Shown here piece after piece: positions 11,513 to 24,538 of a stretch of 64,000 nucleotides of DNA. The translations under genes were made by a program, and so were the position numbers. This DNA comes from Basidiobolus meristosporus CBS 931.73. Its lineage: Eukaryota > Basidiobolomycota > Basidiobolomycetes > Basidiobolales > Basidiobolaceae. The notes beneath the pieces are model-generated. The model was not told where the DNA came from. It did not search any database and worked only from the letters and a program-made list of their open reading frames with translations. The stretch spans positions 62,001 to 126,000 of the forward strand of contig MCFE01000005.1 of NCBI GenBank assembly GCA_002104905.1, given 5' to 3'. Numbering within the stretch: position 1 is the stretch's first letter; the number at the start of each line of letters is the position of its first letter.

Positions 11513-12277
11513 CTATAAATATTGTGATTTGACCATTCTAGCAGCGCCCTTCTCGTAGCGCTCTTGATCATTTCTGGCTTGAATGAGTACAACACAGGCC
11601 AAGAAGGCAAATACATCGACAGCGACGAATCCAAAGAGACACGTGTATATGTTGCGTAAATAGTTGTCGGTATATATATGGATTGCATCTACACATCCGA
11701 TATGTGGAATACTCGCCATATGGCAGGTTGCTGAGTCGGCAGGGCGATCCTGCGCATTGTAGTAGCCGCAACAATTGTCCTGAAGCTAGCAGTTAGTTTT
11801 GTTGCTCCAATTGTGCGTCCTTGAACAATACTTACTGCTTCCTGAAATGCGACCTTGAGAACCATGTCCCATGTTCCCCATTTATCCGAAAAGCTGCCTC
11901 GAATGTTAAGAGAGCGAAACCAAATCGCCGCTCCCAGAAACAACTCAATACATATCACAAATATTATGAGCCATGCAAAGACAACGAGAATATTCTTTCT
12001 TCTCACTGGACGGAGCGATGCGTAAAATCCGATCAACGAAGATACCACCGTAAGAGCGCCAACAAAGAAGCCGCCTATCATATACTACTTAGACAGGTAT
12101 TTCTTGATATAAACTCTACACAATATTACCTAAAATCATGTCACGGGTAACGACCACAGCTCTACGCATATAAGGGGTGGCTAAGAAATAGGAAGCTACA
12201 CCCAAGGCAACCAAGCCAGACGTTAAGAAAATGAGGGTAAGAAGAAAGTAAGAAAGTCGTATGTTTGAGCTAATCAT
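11513..12277 (-). CDS. Tetraspanin
   Basis: Three exons on the minus strand: 12277-12130, 12074-11836, 11779-11513; 217 aa, close to the size of fungal tetraspanins such as Pls1. Four hydrophobic spans are visible: residues about 9-33 (LSYFLLTLIFLTSG...), two near GGFFVGALTVVSSLIGFYA and ILVVFAWLIIFVICIELFLG, and a last one ending in FAFLACVVLIQARN. The large extracellular loop carries the diagnostic CCG motif (DNCCGYYN), followed by further cysteines (SATCHMA, HIGCVD) for disulphide pairing. The intron 1 acceptor was chosen at the TAG nearest the coding block because only it keeps phase (ILGGFFVG). Fungal tetraspanins act at the plasma membrane in hyphal growth and penetration structures; the specific role here is unknown. 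Confidence 0.88.
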
Positions 12278-13482
12278 TTTTGATGAGAGGCAGACTTGAT
12301 TTCTGAATCAAAGGAATGTGGAGGCAGTTATTGAATTGTTGCACACTGAACCAGCACGTAGTGAACAAAGAACTAAGTTGGATGGAAGACGATGTTAAAC
12401 GCGGAAAGGAGAAAAGGGGACAAGGACTCTGAACAAGGTTTCAGACAATTAAGTAGAGATGCTGGCAACGGCATGGCAGCGTTTTTTATGCATTGCATTC
12501 CGATAATTTGTCCACAACGTTACACTTGGCATATTGCTTTATCTAAATCAGCATGTACCCTCACTCGCTTCGATTTATAACATTGAGTTTATTACATAGA
12601 CCAATCCAGAAGTTAAATCCTCCTAATACGATGATAAAAAATCACCATATATAGGTATTCGTAAATTGAAGTGTGCCAAACCTATCCAATGAAACCCTGG
12701 AGTTGGATCTAATACAGACCTCAAACTCGTTTGAGTGTAATATGAAGTTACTGTCGCTGTGTGCAGAGAAAGGATCAGGAGAGGATGTACTGTAATCGAG
12801 ACATGTGGTTATAGTCTAGAAGTCAGCCGCATGAGAATTTCGTGTTGGATTATCTCATTGAACTGAATGGCTCTGTCACACAATATTTCGATATCTTTAC
12901 ACCTTTTCCTGTCCCATCACAGCTAGCATTATGAATGTAAGTGGATGGGTGGATATACAGGCTTCATTATATGACCAAGCGCCTACATGATACTCTTATT
13001 GAATTCAACAATAAAATAGTTGAATATCGGTAAATTCGTGAGCCTATCTAGTGGCTGTCGTGTGCATATAATTGAAACCCTAGTTAGGTCGAATCAACAC
13101 AATGAAGCTTTTACGGAAAAATGAAAAAGTTTAGGAGGTTTTATCAGCGTAAATTGCTTACAATGATACAATTAGGTTTCATACTTCACCAAGGCTTATG
13201 AATATTGGAAGGAGGGTCTGTGTTTCGGCCAGCGTCGAAGAAGCAACCCTGCTCGTTATCTTCGTATAAATAGCTAGCAAATTCAATGAACTATCTTGAA
13301 GCAGACTCCTATTTCGGTCAGAATTAATCTGACTAACTTGGACATTTTACGCATACTCCTTTCTGTACCGCCCTCGTGTTGCCGCGTCGCGGATTAAACT
13401 CTTGAGTCACTTATTAAGCAATTTAGCCAACTTTTCCCCTACATTACTGAGCTGTATATAACTGCCACAAGGATCAGTCTAG
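12278..13482. other. Intergenic, no gene recognised
   Basis: About 1.2 kb of AT-rich sequence between the start of the minus-strand tetraspanin and the next plus-strand gene, so it should contain two divergent promoters. Only short open frames without recognisable features occur. Confidence 0.45.
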
Positions 13483-14133
13483 ATGATGACAAGTCCCAAC
13501 TCTAACAAGCTGATGTTTTATCTTACCAGCTATCTTTTGAAGTCCGTTGATCGGATTCAAAAGTTGATTATGCCCACATATCTGTTTTTACTTAGCATTT
13601 CGTATTTCTTCTACATGATTTCCATGCTTGTGTATTTTTCAACTCAGCGGGTTTTGCCAAATTACTCCAACGAGGAATTACCCGGTAAGCCGGAGAATGA
13701 GGATGAATCAGGCCCTAGACGAAAATCCTCAACAAGAAAGTCTCATGAGGTTTCGCAGTCAAGATATCTGGTTCATACTATTCAACAGAATCTGTTAATG
13801 AATCAACAGTTCCAGGACTTACTCAAAGAAGCCTGGAACACTGTCATTCCCGATGGTTATCACAGGAAAGAGGATCTTCGCGAAATATTAGCAAAATTGG
13901 GAAATCATCAAAAATACGTGAATTCATTGTCTCTCGACGAGCAAAGGTTCTTGAAAAAGGTGCACGAATTGGTTCTCCTCGAGGATGCATGTAAGACCTT
14001 CCAGAATGATTTTTTGCTACTTTTTACTAATTGTCAAATTGAAGGGAATTCAACAAATTTCACACAAATGCTAACGAACCAGCTCGAATCGATTGTTGTA
14101 AAACTAAATTCCAAAGCTCCAGATTGCCACTAA
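13483..14133 (+). CDS. Hypothetical protein with N-terminal membrane segment, 216 aa
   Basis: Single-exon frame with tandem ATGs at 13483 and 13486. The amino-terminal third has one strong hydrophobic stretch (about residues 29-53, including FLLLSISYFFYMISMLVYF), followed by a charged linker rich in E, D, S and R. The C-terminal half is polar and predicted helical, with leucine/glutamine-rich runs such as LLMNQQFQDLLKEAW. There is no signal cleavage motif and no known domain is recognised. A membrane-anchored cytoplasmic helical protein is the simplest reading. Confidence 0.6.
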   Translation: MMTSPNSNKLMFYLTSYLLKSVDRIQKLIMPTYLFLLSISYFFYMISMLVYFSTQRVLPNYSNEELPGKPENEDESGPRRKSSTRKSHEVSQSRYLVHTIQQNLLMNQQFQDLLKEAWNTVIPDGYHRKEDLREILAKLGNHQKYVNSLSLDEQRFLKKVHELVLLEDACKTFQNDFLLLFTNCQIEGNSTNFTQMLTNQLESIVVKLNSKAPDCH

Positions 14134-14603
14134 ATGAACTTCTATCTCCGGCAGATGTCTGAAGTTGAAATATATATATATCCCCGGTCCATTCCCAAGC
14201 CAGCTGAGATTGTTGAAGGAAAACAATACGGGGCATTGTCCTTAGAGCACTAATACTTAATATATAATCTGGTTCCAATAAACAGACATCATACAGATTG
14301 CAAGATGCTTGAATGTGTCTATCACAGGAAATTGTTTTTTATCATTACGGCATCAAAGTGGGCTTTGTGGCATACAAGACTTCTGATAATAAATCACAAT
14401 TGAAAACCATTTTACACTTAGGCAAATCTCAGCACTCCAATTTTGTATTGCAGCTGGAGGTAAAATGAGTTTGTCATTCCATACATGTGTAATGGCGATG
14501 ATCAACAACTCTGGTATCCAAACTCAATTTCGATTTATTTGTGTTTAAGTAAAAATTTTATGTACACTATTTATTTCCTATTCACGAGTCTAGCTAATGT
14601 GAA
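14134..14603. other. Intergenic, 3' of the hypothetical membrane protein
   Basis: 470 bp of AT-rich DNA including a short TA-repeat run near 14172. It should hold the promoter of the C2H2 gene starting at 14604; nothing specific identified. Confidence 0.4.
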
Positions 14604-16712
14604 ATGGACTCGTCTCGAAAGCCGTCTATAAGCTACTCCGGTGCTGAAGTGTATCCGCCAACTATTGATAAAGAAGATCAAATAGACAGTACGCAATCTC
14701 AAATGTTGCTTCTCTCATGATGATGCTAATATATGGGTTTGCCTAGTTTTTGGAACTTTACTCTTACTTAATCCCTACGAAGCTACAAACTCTACTCTAA
14801 ACAATCCATTGAGATCGACTTCTACGAATGCACCATCGACACCAACAGCAGTACGTTCGTCACCTGCTGTAGTACCATCCCCGGGTAGTGCCAAATTTTA
14901 TTGTGAGGCGTGTCGAAAATCATTCAATAGTGAGGCTACCTGGCTTACTCACCAGAACTCCTCGAAACATTTGCAAAACCTCAAAAGTCAAAAGAAGAAT
15001 ATGAAAACCCCGAAAAAAGCTAACTCAGAGGCAAAAAAGAAACCCGAGGGTAATACAACTTACTGAAATGCAAAGCATCATATACAGGGGTGAAGTAACG
15101 AGCTCCTTGGTATATTTAGTTTTCTCTCCAGGCCGACCTACCACCTCACCGCAGGTTGCAGGTTTAACCTTTCTCACTAGAGCGTTTACTGTGTCATAAA
15201 TTATTTACATAGCTTATCGTAGAGGCCTTACTTAATGAGAAGCAGGCTAAAAAGGTAGCTGACAGCAATCCAGTCATGGCGGCAACTGTTTTCTGGAATG
15301 TCTCCAAAGGTACAGCTTGAAACATCAAAGTTGGAAGAAGCTTGTAATTGGATACTGATATGTGCGTTAGTGTTATGGGCCAATTGCCATGTTAGAGATA
15401 CGTTCAACACCTTGGAAAATTTAGTTCATCACCTAGAGAAAACGATAGAGATTGCTCAGGAGCAACAAGACGAGGCTTTGGTTGCTTTATTGCCTAAACT
15501 TGCAGCAACACTATATTTAGCCAGGATGGCATTAGCCAGATTGATTTATCATTATTCTAATGACAAATACTCAGCGTGTACACTTGCTCGCCTTGCAGTT
15601 GAAGAGAGATTTGGGCTTCCTACATCTCAATTGAAAGATATAATACAGGTACGTATGCTGATGTATTCCTCTTTTTCACACTGATTAATGTGCATCAACA
15701 ATGTAGGTTGCTGGTTCCCACTCAGTAGAAAAATTGTACAAGAGATGTACACAGATTCTCGAGGAGTCGAACTCTAGCATAAAGATTACGAAAGATCCCA
15801 ATCTGACTTTGTCCGATATTCTCTCAGAAGTTGCAGGATTCTACTGTAACCATATCGATAGATCTTCAGAGGAAACCTCTGAACAGAGCCGATCTCTCCA
15901 GCATTGCTCAATAGTGTTTTATATTCTATCATCTATAATTTACACTAAACAAGACAGGTATGGGCTTTTGGAGTGCTGCACACTATCTCCGGATTCTTAT
16001 GATTATTTTATAGAATTCCGGATCATCTCAAAACCTTGAGATTTCTTGAGCAAGTATGTCAACTTCGTTACAGCGTAAACGGAAAACTTCGAGACTAATG
16101 CATCAATGCTGTATTTCTAGATATATCATCATCTTGAGAAACCTTGGTATGCTTGCGATATTATGATGCTCTCCATAAAGCTGAAAATGAAGCTATTTCA
16201 GGCGGCTGACGAAGCTGCACCTCAGCCGAAGCCGGATTTTTCCACCTTATGGTGGGCAATCTGTAATGCTCTGCTTATCTCTGTTGAAATCAGTATGTTG
16301 CCGTATATCTCATTGAATTCAGCGCCCATCATGTTATTAAGTTTTATCTCCACTAGGGGACTTCGTTCGTATCATAGAAATTCAAGATATCTGCGAATCT
16401 ATCTTGACCGCCCAAGGCTTAGACACAATCCCTTACACGGATATTAAGGTTGGCTTACATGCTTTCATGTGGGTTTCGTTTAAATAGCCTGACCTGGTTT
16501 TGTAGTTTCTCCTAACTGCTGCCCGTTCCATACAAGTACACGATACAACATGGCTACAATTCTCTGCGCCGTTTGAAATTGAGTTGTTCCAGCTTATAGC
16601 GCAAGAAATAGAGTGTACCTTAGACCCTAAAGATTTTATATTCAGTATGAATCTTACCAGGCACGAGGAAAGGAGACGTTGGGCTCAGCGTTTGCGCAGT
16701 CTTATTTTATAA
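14604..16712 (+). CDS. C2H2 zinc-finger protein with C-terminal helical (TPR-like) region
   Basis: Nine-exon model: 14604-14688, 14747-15049, 15223-15309, 15398-15648, 15707-15957, 16014-16053, 16121-16292, 16357-16448, 16506-16712; 495 aa. Residues about 90-115 form one U1/matrin-style C2H2 finger (FYCEACRKSFNSEATWLTHQ followed by NSSKH), of the kind that binds double-stranded RNA or acts in ribosome and spliceosome factors, then a lysine-rich stretch. The rest is all-helical, with helix pairs such as LAATLYLARMALARLIYHY that resemble TPR repeats. I do not recognise the full architecture. The least certain junction is 15049 to 15223: a 23-nt exon at about 15133-15155 followed by an acceptor at 15212 would also keep phase and add RPTTSPQ. 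The remaining junctions have good consensus and phase. Confidence 0.7.
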
Positions 16713-17151
16713 GACCTTGATCGAAAACAGGATATAAAATGTATTTATATTGAATTTCAAATCCACTTTACTCAAGTTACGCGGGATAAACCACTTTTGA
16801 ATGAAATCTGGCCATTTAGAGTTAGTAGCTCATGTCAAATTAAACAAACTACACCAATCGGATTACGGATAACATGGTGCAAAAGCTTGTATCTTCGTGA
16901 CCTTTCTAGGAATCAACAAACTGACACTAATGGCATTCATTACCGAGTATTAAGGTGATACATGTTTTTTCCAGGTACAACTATACACGACTAGATAATT
17001 TACGAGGGAATTGGGTTCTGATCACCTTTTCGATTTGGCATTAAGTACAATCTGAATGGCTAGGAAAAATACGCCACCTTGTGAACGGCCACTACCCTAA
17101 TGGAAATTCACTTTTTGGAATAAGGCTTGTTCAGAGACCTGGATATTCGGA
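16713..17151. other. Intergenic, no gene recognised
   Basis: AT-rich DNA after the C2H2 gene. Several stop-laden frames; upstream exons for the frame at 17152-17334 could not be assembled with consistent phase. Confidence 0.35.
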
Positions 17152-17334
17152 ATGGTCTTGATATGCACCAATAGTAGTAGCTCCACCTCACAGAATATAG
17201 GGTTTCCCTTGAAATCGAATGCAATACTGGTTAACGGGTATCTGAGTAGTGCCAACGAAGTGTATGATTTCATCAATACATCATTGTCCCAAGCCAATTT
17301 CATTCGTGATCTAGTCCAGCTCTTCGGAAAATAA
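17152..17334 (+). CDS. Possible terminal exon or small gene of unknown function
   Basis: The open frame in 17152-17334 ends FIRDLVQLFGK then TAA. It extends upstream in frame to about 17101, reading WKFTFWNKACSETWIFG, which looks more like an internal protein segment than a start. It may be the last exon of a small gene whose upstream exons I could not resolve, or chance. No family is recognised. Confidence 0.25.
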   Translation: MVLICTNSSSSTSQNIGFPLKSNAILVNGYLSSANEVYDFINTSLSQANFIRDLVQLFGK

Positions 17335-17566
17335 ATTAGACTGTTACTAATAAACCAATAATAATATTTTATACATGGGCGATATTTGGCTTTCTTGAGT
17401 TTGTCTCTTATTTGAATTCAGGTGAGTCTCACTTTCTCAAAGCATTCAGTAGCTTTGGTATATGCTTATAGTTTCAAGCTAGAATCGCAGTGAACAGTAG
17501 TACTTGCTTGCATCCTCTTTCGGGTTTCTTTCTGTAAAATCCCTTTGCTGGTGTTCCAACGCATCA

Positions 17567-20500
17567 ATGAAAGCTCCAAAGAATAAGTTGAGAGAGACTC
17601 TGCTCAAGACTGATACCACCCAGGATCAATCTGCGTCTCCCTCCAATGTCCCAGAGGCTCGTAAAGATCCCGATAAATCTACTGCGACTTCTCACACCAA
17701 GAGTACCATTACAAATGCATTCAACGCTTTGTTCGGTAGATCCCGCTCCACAATATACCGTAAGTCCACAAATGACAAGGATAGCGAAACTGCCAGCTCT
17801 TCCAAACAACCAGATATTATTGATCGTGGCCTGACAGCCTCGCGAACCACCTCAGGCGTGCATTCACCCGAAGTCTTCTCTTCGTCAGTTGAGTATATTA
17901 GTGGTAGATTCACTGAGACGGAATCAAATCAAAGCCTTTCCCAAAGTCTGTCGCAATTGCTGGAGGCTGATGGCTCTAGATCTGCTTCTAGTTTGTCTAT
18001 TCCTCAAACTTATCGACCGCGCTCCTCTTCCATGAGTGCTATTAGTTCCGAATCAAAAAGCTTGGGCAATAGCCCCCGAGATAGCCTGACTGGCAACGTA
18101 GTATTGAAAGAGGGGTATCTCAACAAAAAATCAGACCCATACCAGAGCGGTGCTATTGGGTTAGGAAGGGGTTGGAAAGTATACCGCGTAGTGCTCAAAG
18201 GAGCTAAACTTTATTTTTACAAGCCGCCTACTGAGAATGAGATCCGGAGTATTTTCCCTTTATCGAAGTACGACAGACCTCTCACCATATCCGAATCAGT
18301 GGAGATCTCTCCTAAGAAGCTACCAATACCTAAAAATTCTTCTCACACAAACAAGGGTATGAAGCTTGTGAGTGCTTCATTCACTTCCTCTACTCGCGCA
18401 TTACTCTTCGAGCCTACGCCTGATACTTCTAATGAGCCTTTTCTCACTCCTATCTACAATCTTGGCAACTCGTCATTATCTTCTCGGTATTACTTTGGTG
18501 ATTGCTTCACCGAAGTCGACTCAACCAATTTCCGTTTCAAGAGATACGTCTGTCTGTTGATATTCGAAGATGTTTTGATGATTTGCAAAAGAAAATGGGT
18601 AAAACATCATCGAAGCAGTTTATTTGACGTGGTTAACGACGCTTTTCGACTTGCCGGTGGTAGCGGTATTGTAACTCCGGAATCATTCCTTCAGGATGAA
18701 GATGCGCTTTCACAGTCCACCAAGGGATATTTCACCAAGTGGAAACATGATACGACATATCCGTTGGATTCTATTGATATAATCGAAGCATCGTCGACAT
18801 CTTTCATCCGCTCCAGTGAGAGGTCGCAACAGACTCCCAATAGATCGTCTATTTTCACGCATTCCAACAGTTCGGCAGCCTCCATCGACTTGAATCTTTC
18901 GGGGAATAATATTCAGGCAATTCAAATATTTGTTGGCAAGCATAATGCTTCAAAGAGGCTCTTTGTAACCAAAGCAGATGAAGAGCAAACTTGGCTTAAA
19001 AAATTCAAATCGGTAAAATCCTCTTTTTCCCGCAAATCGGCAAAATTCAGAAAAAGTGAAGATCATCAAAACTCCGGTTTTAATCCAAGTCGCGCAAATC
19101 TTAGTAGTACGAGTCTTCACAAAGAAGAATCGAAGTCACGTTCACAAAAGTGTGATCCAGTTATCCGCGGGCGTTTATATTGGAGCACTCAATTGCATCC
19201 CGAGCTGATAACAATTTCGGTGGAGACTTCTGGCGATACTTCAGAGCATTCCCGTATCATTGGTGGCTCTGTAGATTCGCTTATTCACGAATTACTGTTT
19301 CAAAATACTCGAAAAGAAGGCCTTAATTGTCCAAGCGAAGAGTTCGATCAATTCATAAATACATTCCTTGCAACACTTGCGCGTTTTACGACACCTGCAC
19401 ATTTCGTCCAGGAACTCCGGCGGTGCGCTATCATGAGTATTCCCGAATATTCGAAAACTTCATCAACTGCAGAAAATATCACCATCTTGGATAGACTGGA
19501 GAAGATACTTGTCAAATGGATTACTGAATTCAACAATAACATTGACCAAGAAACACTCAAGTCCATTGAAGCTATGGCGAGTGACCTTCTTGTGAAAAAT
19601 GAAAACTTTCAAATGGAGAAGTTCCTGGAAGTACTACATCCATTCAGAAACTGTTCCAACTCTACAAGCCGGAGATGTTCCATAAATATGAGTTCAATTA
19701 TAACTCCACAGGGAACCCATCTCAACTATCTGGCCAAAGATTTTGCTTCGCTGAAACGATCGGGATTTTCACCCACCATCTTTATGAAAATCTCACCTGA
19801 AGATTTCGCCCAGGAGCTGTTCGTATTCCACACTAGATGTAAAGCATATCTCGCATCAAATCCTCTGCCATTGATGAAGATTTTGCTAGAGCCTATAGAT
19901 TCCGATCTTCCGACGAACCCCTCTCCATTTCAGGGAGCTGCCAGCGTGTTTTGGTTTACCGTACCTGAAAGTCATTTTATCACCAGGCTGGTTTTTAACC
20001 ATTTAGTTACTAACGCACAGTCGATGCATCCTTCACGTCGCAGTGCCATTTTGGTTCATTGGATCCGCGTAGCTGAGGCATGTAAAATTCTGGGGGATAT
20101 GGTTTCCTGGACTGCCATTGCCCTGGCTATCTGTTCACCAATTGTTGCCAGGTTACGCGAAACCTGGAAAGCTGTAGATAAGAGAATGAGCTACAAGGTG
20201 CTTAAAGAGTGGGTCCCAGAGTTACTTGCAAACGAACTCTACACTTCCGAAAAATTAACAACGGAGAGTCTCTCTTGCAAATTGACCAATGGTTTAAGCA
20301 CTGGCCATCCAATTCCATACTTCGGTGGTATACGTATGCTTTTAGACAAGATGGACAAAACTGCAACATCATTAATCCCTGACACTTGTGCTGTAAACTT
20401 GCGTAAATACAAGGGGATTTATAGTGTTGTAGAGCAGACGTTGACGATTTGGAATAAGTTTACTCGAGATTCTCCGTCCAAAGATGCTTTACCCGGCACC

Positions 20501-23500
20501 CCGGCACTTCAAGAATTTTTTGAGCAGCTTTTACTTGCTGAAGATATAACATTAGAGTTTGATTTCTCTCAAGGATTCTTGCTGTCTCTTGACTGCGAAC
20601 CACCGGTCAATACTCGCTATCTGGAAAATAGAAATGATCCAACAAACAACAAGCCAGTGGCATATCAGCCCCTCAAGTTTATACCACTCTTTTCGGAGCA
20701 GGTGTCTTTCCTGAATATGCTTGCTTGTATAGAACCTCTCGGACCTGATCCGAATAGTCGGGATCAAAAGAAGCATCCAAGCAAGAACAGGCCTTATCCC
20801 AATATTCCAAACCGACATCGCTTGGTCACCTCGACTAACTACCTCAAAGGCTCTTCTACCTCAGACTTATCTCGCAAACGTACACAGTCTATGCCATCCG
20901 GCCAATACTCTCGAAGCCTAGATTCGGACAAAACTAGCTGGTGGGGGTTGATTCAGAAACCGAACGTACAGTCATCAATTGTACAAACCCAAGATTCCTC
21001 TAGTCTGTTGGATAGACAGGAATGTCTCGTTTCAACAGATAACCAGGATTTAGTACTCTCAATTTATCAATGTCAAGTAGACGATAAGGAAGCTACCCTC
21101 CAGGTGGTAGTTAAAGGTGGATCAATCCGCCAACTCATCAATGTCTTGCTATTTGGTATCGAACATACGGAGCTTTCATTAGTTGATATGTCGGGCAACG
21201 CTTTTTCCTTTAATGAAGGTGAGGAAGTTCATTTTGATCAAGAGGCGTATCTTTCCAATTTCTTTATCACTTTCCGAAGCCTGGTGAGCCCATCGGATTT
21301 ACTATCGAGATTGCGTCAAAAATACCTCGAGACAAATAGCACCACTACGACACCTGTATCCGATACACACCCACAGTTTATTCCTAGACCCGATGCCAGA
21401 TTTTGCGTTTTGAGGGTTGTTGAGTATTGGATAAAGAATCACATATACGATTTCTTCGATAACCAGGAGCTCAAGGAGAGTGTCTTTGCCTTCTTTGACG
21501 AGATTTTTAGCAACGAAGTCGGCCACAAACTATCTCACCTTGAATCCGAACCGACGCTCACACAAATCGGATCTTACGTGAACACCATAATAAGCTTTAT
21601 GGCATCCGCTTCTCTTGTTCCAATCTCCATTTTGAATCAGTACAAGTTGATTGCATCTTGGACAATGAAAGAGATACAAGAACGAAGTCAAGCTGCTCCC
21701 GAAAACAGGAGTCAATTTGATGAGCTTCTTGATAGGATTCCTTCTGAGATAACTGAAGACGCCGAGGTAAACCCTACTTCCGAGGATGTTGAGGCTTTAA
21801 TTCCTAGTATCGACGATATGCCTGTCGAGAGTATTCTGCTCGCATTAAACAACTGCGCATTAGAGCTTCTTGATCGCGTTTCACTTCAAGATTGGGTATA
21901 TGCTCTCAACGATTTTGAATCTCAACGATTGAACCCCCTGGCATGGTATCCAAAGAAAGGCTCTCATTCCACTCTTGATGACGGAACAATCATTTCCGAT
22001 ATCTTTTTGGCTGTCAATAGGTGTCGACATACAATCACCACCGCATCTAGCCCAACGGCAAATTTCAATCTGCTCGCGTCGCTTCCAAGCGGTATATCCG
22101 CTTTTTACTATTTACGAGAAGCTATCAAGCAATGGGTCATCTCAGAGATTGCTTCGTTTTCTATTGATGCAAGCTTACGGACTGCACGGATTGTCAAGTT
22201 CGTCACTATGATCTCTGTATGTCACGATGAAATGGCCATCTACGGCATCGAAAAACTAGAGCTATTTAAGGACAAATTCCTTGCTCGACCTTATAAGCCA
22301 CAGATGGCAATCCCGTCATTCGTTGAGCGAGCAGTTGTTAGTGCGCTGATTGCTCCTGAAAGTCGAGCTTTTACAAAAGCCTGGAACGATGCTGCGAAGG
22401 TTATAGGGAAACCTGCTGATTCGATTCAAACTCTCCTAAGCCACAAACCCGCAAAGAATTCTCAAGCTGTTGGCTCTGCTAACCGTGATTCAAAGTCAAT
22501 TGGACTCCTTCCATGCATTGGATGGATTCTCGAGAGTATACTCGAAATAGAATACAACGTTCCAGATCGACTCTTCTCCTCTCAGCTGATTCTCAATTTC
22601 GAGAAGCGTACTCTAATCTACGAGCTTATTCAATCATTTAAACGCTGGCCATTAGTTTGTCCAAGGACTGGAGTCGAAAGCACTGTTGATATGAAATTTC
22701 TCCTCTCCCGCCATATGTTACCGACTAATCCAGAGTTCCGTTTTATCAAAGAATTTGCCGCAAAAGAAAACATGAAATATAGAAGCCCCTCTAGCAGCCA
22801 TAACAACATGGCCGCTCAGAATCGAAAGGTCTTTCCACGCCTAATACATGCTGAACAAGAGAAAATTAAGCGAGATTCCAGAGAAAGAGAGAAACTGGAA
22901 CGGGAAGCAAGAGACAGACAACTTGGCATGCAAAGACGAATTAATGAAGAAGCCAGAGTAAAGGAAAAAATGATGAAAGAACGTCAACACCGCCGAGCCA
23001 AAACGAAAGAGCTCGAGAAGATGACGAACCTATTCAAATCTGTTCATTCCTCTAACCCAGATCCCTCCAGGGCACATATTGGAAACACATCTCCGGCAGC
23101 TCCCGCCAATCCAACCACTTCAACTGCCATACGCTCAAAAAGTACCAATTCTCCGTCATCGAATAACGCCGTTTCCAATATGCTATCGAAGTTTCCCACT
23201 GCCAAGCCTTCGCTGGCTATCAATCTGATCAATTCTGCAATTACAATTGAGCATTCACGTACAAAGCGTGACCATGTTTTCAAGATTATCTCCGAGGAAG
23301 GGGGCCAATATTTACTTCAGGCCATCGACCGCCAGGATATGCTGAGCTGGGTGAAAGCTATCACTGACGCAGCCAAGGAAGGAGCAGCTAGACGATTTAC
23401 TGTGTTAGTAGAAGATGCTAGAAAGGAGATGGTTGGCCAAATCTCCAACAGGTCATCGAACTCTGCTGTTGAAAGATCTAATATGGATGTCCGTGTGCTA

Positions 23501-24538
23501 TCTAAAGAACGATCTTCAAGTAATATAGCAATCTCCACAATTGTTATCGAATCTATTCTAACAATATTTGATATATAGTCTTTGGTGTGGAGTTGTCTAC
23601 TTTGATGAAATGCGAGAATGGAGATTATTCACTGCCTGTAATTGTGGAAAAATGTCTTCAAGAAGTCGAAGAGCGAGGTATGATTGCCTTTCTGGAATAT
23701 CTGCATGAACATCTACCCTAACCGAAATCCGTAAGGCTTGTATGAAGTCGGTATCTATCGTATTTCTGGGATGGCATCTGCCATTGAACAACTTCGTCGA
23801 AGCTTCAATGATGGTATAATTTGGACTACTGTTAATCAAAAATGACTCTGCTAAATGCACTATCTGTAGATTGTGAATCGGTTGATCTGTCTAGTGAGAG
23901 ATGGGGAGATATTAATGCCATATCCGGGGTTCTGAAGCAATGGCTACGAGAGCTACCAGAACCAGTTCTTACGTTCGAACTGTACAATGATTTCATCGCA
24001 GCTGCAGGTAGGGTGTTGTTAGTTGAATTATGCATCTGTAATATGATACTAATAACTCTTTATAGCAATCGAAGATTATGACACTCGACTTATTGAGATC
24101 AAAAATCTTGTCGTGAAGCTCCCTACGCCCAACTATATACTTCTCAAAAGATTAATTGAACATCTTGAAATGTATGAAGTCCCACTATTCGTCATCGCTC
24201 TCGAAATCGTTATTCTAATGAGTGTTGTATTTAGGATTACCGACTATGAAGATGTAAATCATATGTACGCTTCAAATCTCGCCATTGTCTTTGGTCCTAC
24301 TTTAATTCGACCACCATCTGGCCCGCTTTGCTTTGCCACTTCTATGGCTAATCTTGGACAGCAACAAGCAATAGTCAAGAATTTGATATTACAGTATCAC
24401 TGGATATTTGACGTGGAAAAGGAAGTTGAGCAAGATGATCCTCAGCAACATCATTTGGGAACCCTTGAGGAGGAAGAATTAGAGATTATCGAGGACTCTA
24501 CAGAGAATGATCAGGAATCAACCTCTGTAGATGCATAG
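17567..24538 (+). CDS. BEM2: BEM2-like Rho GTPase-activating protein with RasGEF and PH domains
   Basis: One giant exon (17567-23519) followed by 23579-23677, 23736-23813, 23870-24007, 24066-24171 and 24235-24538; 2225 aa (yeast Bem2 is about 2170). Order seen: disordered Ser-rich N terminus; a PH-type stretch with long insertions at about 175-475 (LKEGYLNKK ... GWKVYRVVLKGAKLYFY); a RasGEF-N/RasGEF-like block at about 560-1050 (SVDSLIHELLF; SLKRSGFSPTIF); a second RasGEF-N-like block at about 1180 (GGSIRQLINVLLFG); a basic coiled-coil; a PH domain at about 1880-1945; and a C-terminal RhoGAP with the arginine finger in GIYRISG and the block LRELPEPVLTFELYNDF. Bem2 stimulates GTP hydrolysis by Rho and Cdc42 in polarity and cell-wall signalling; whether the RasGEF blocks are catalytic is doubtful in this family. 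The ATG at 17567 is used because upstream codons are not ATG. All five introns lie in the RhoGAP part. Confidence 0.92.
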
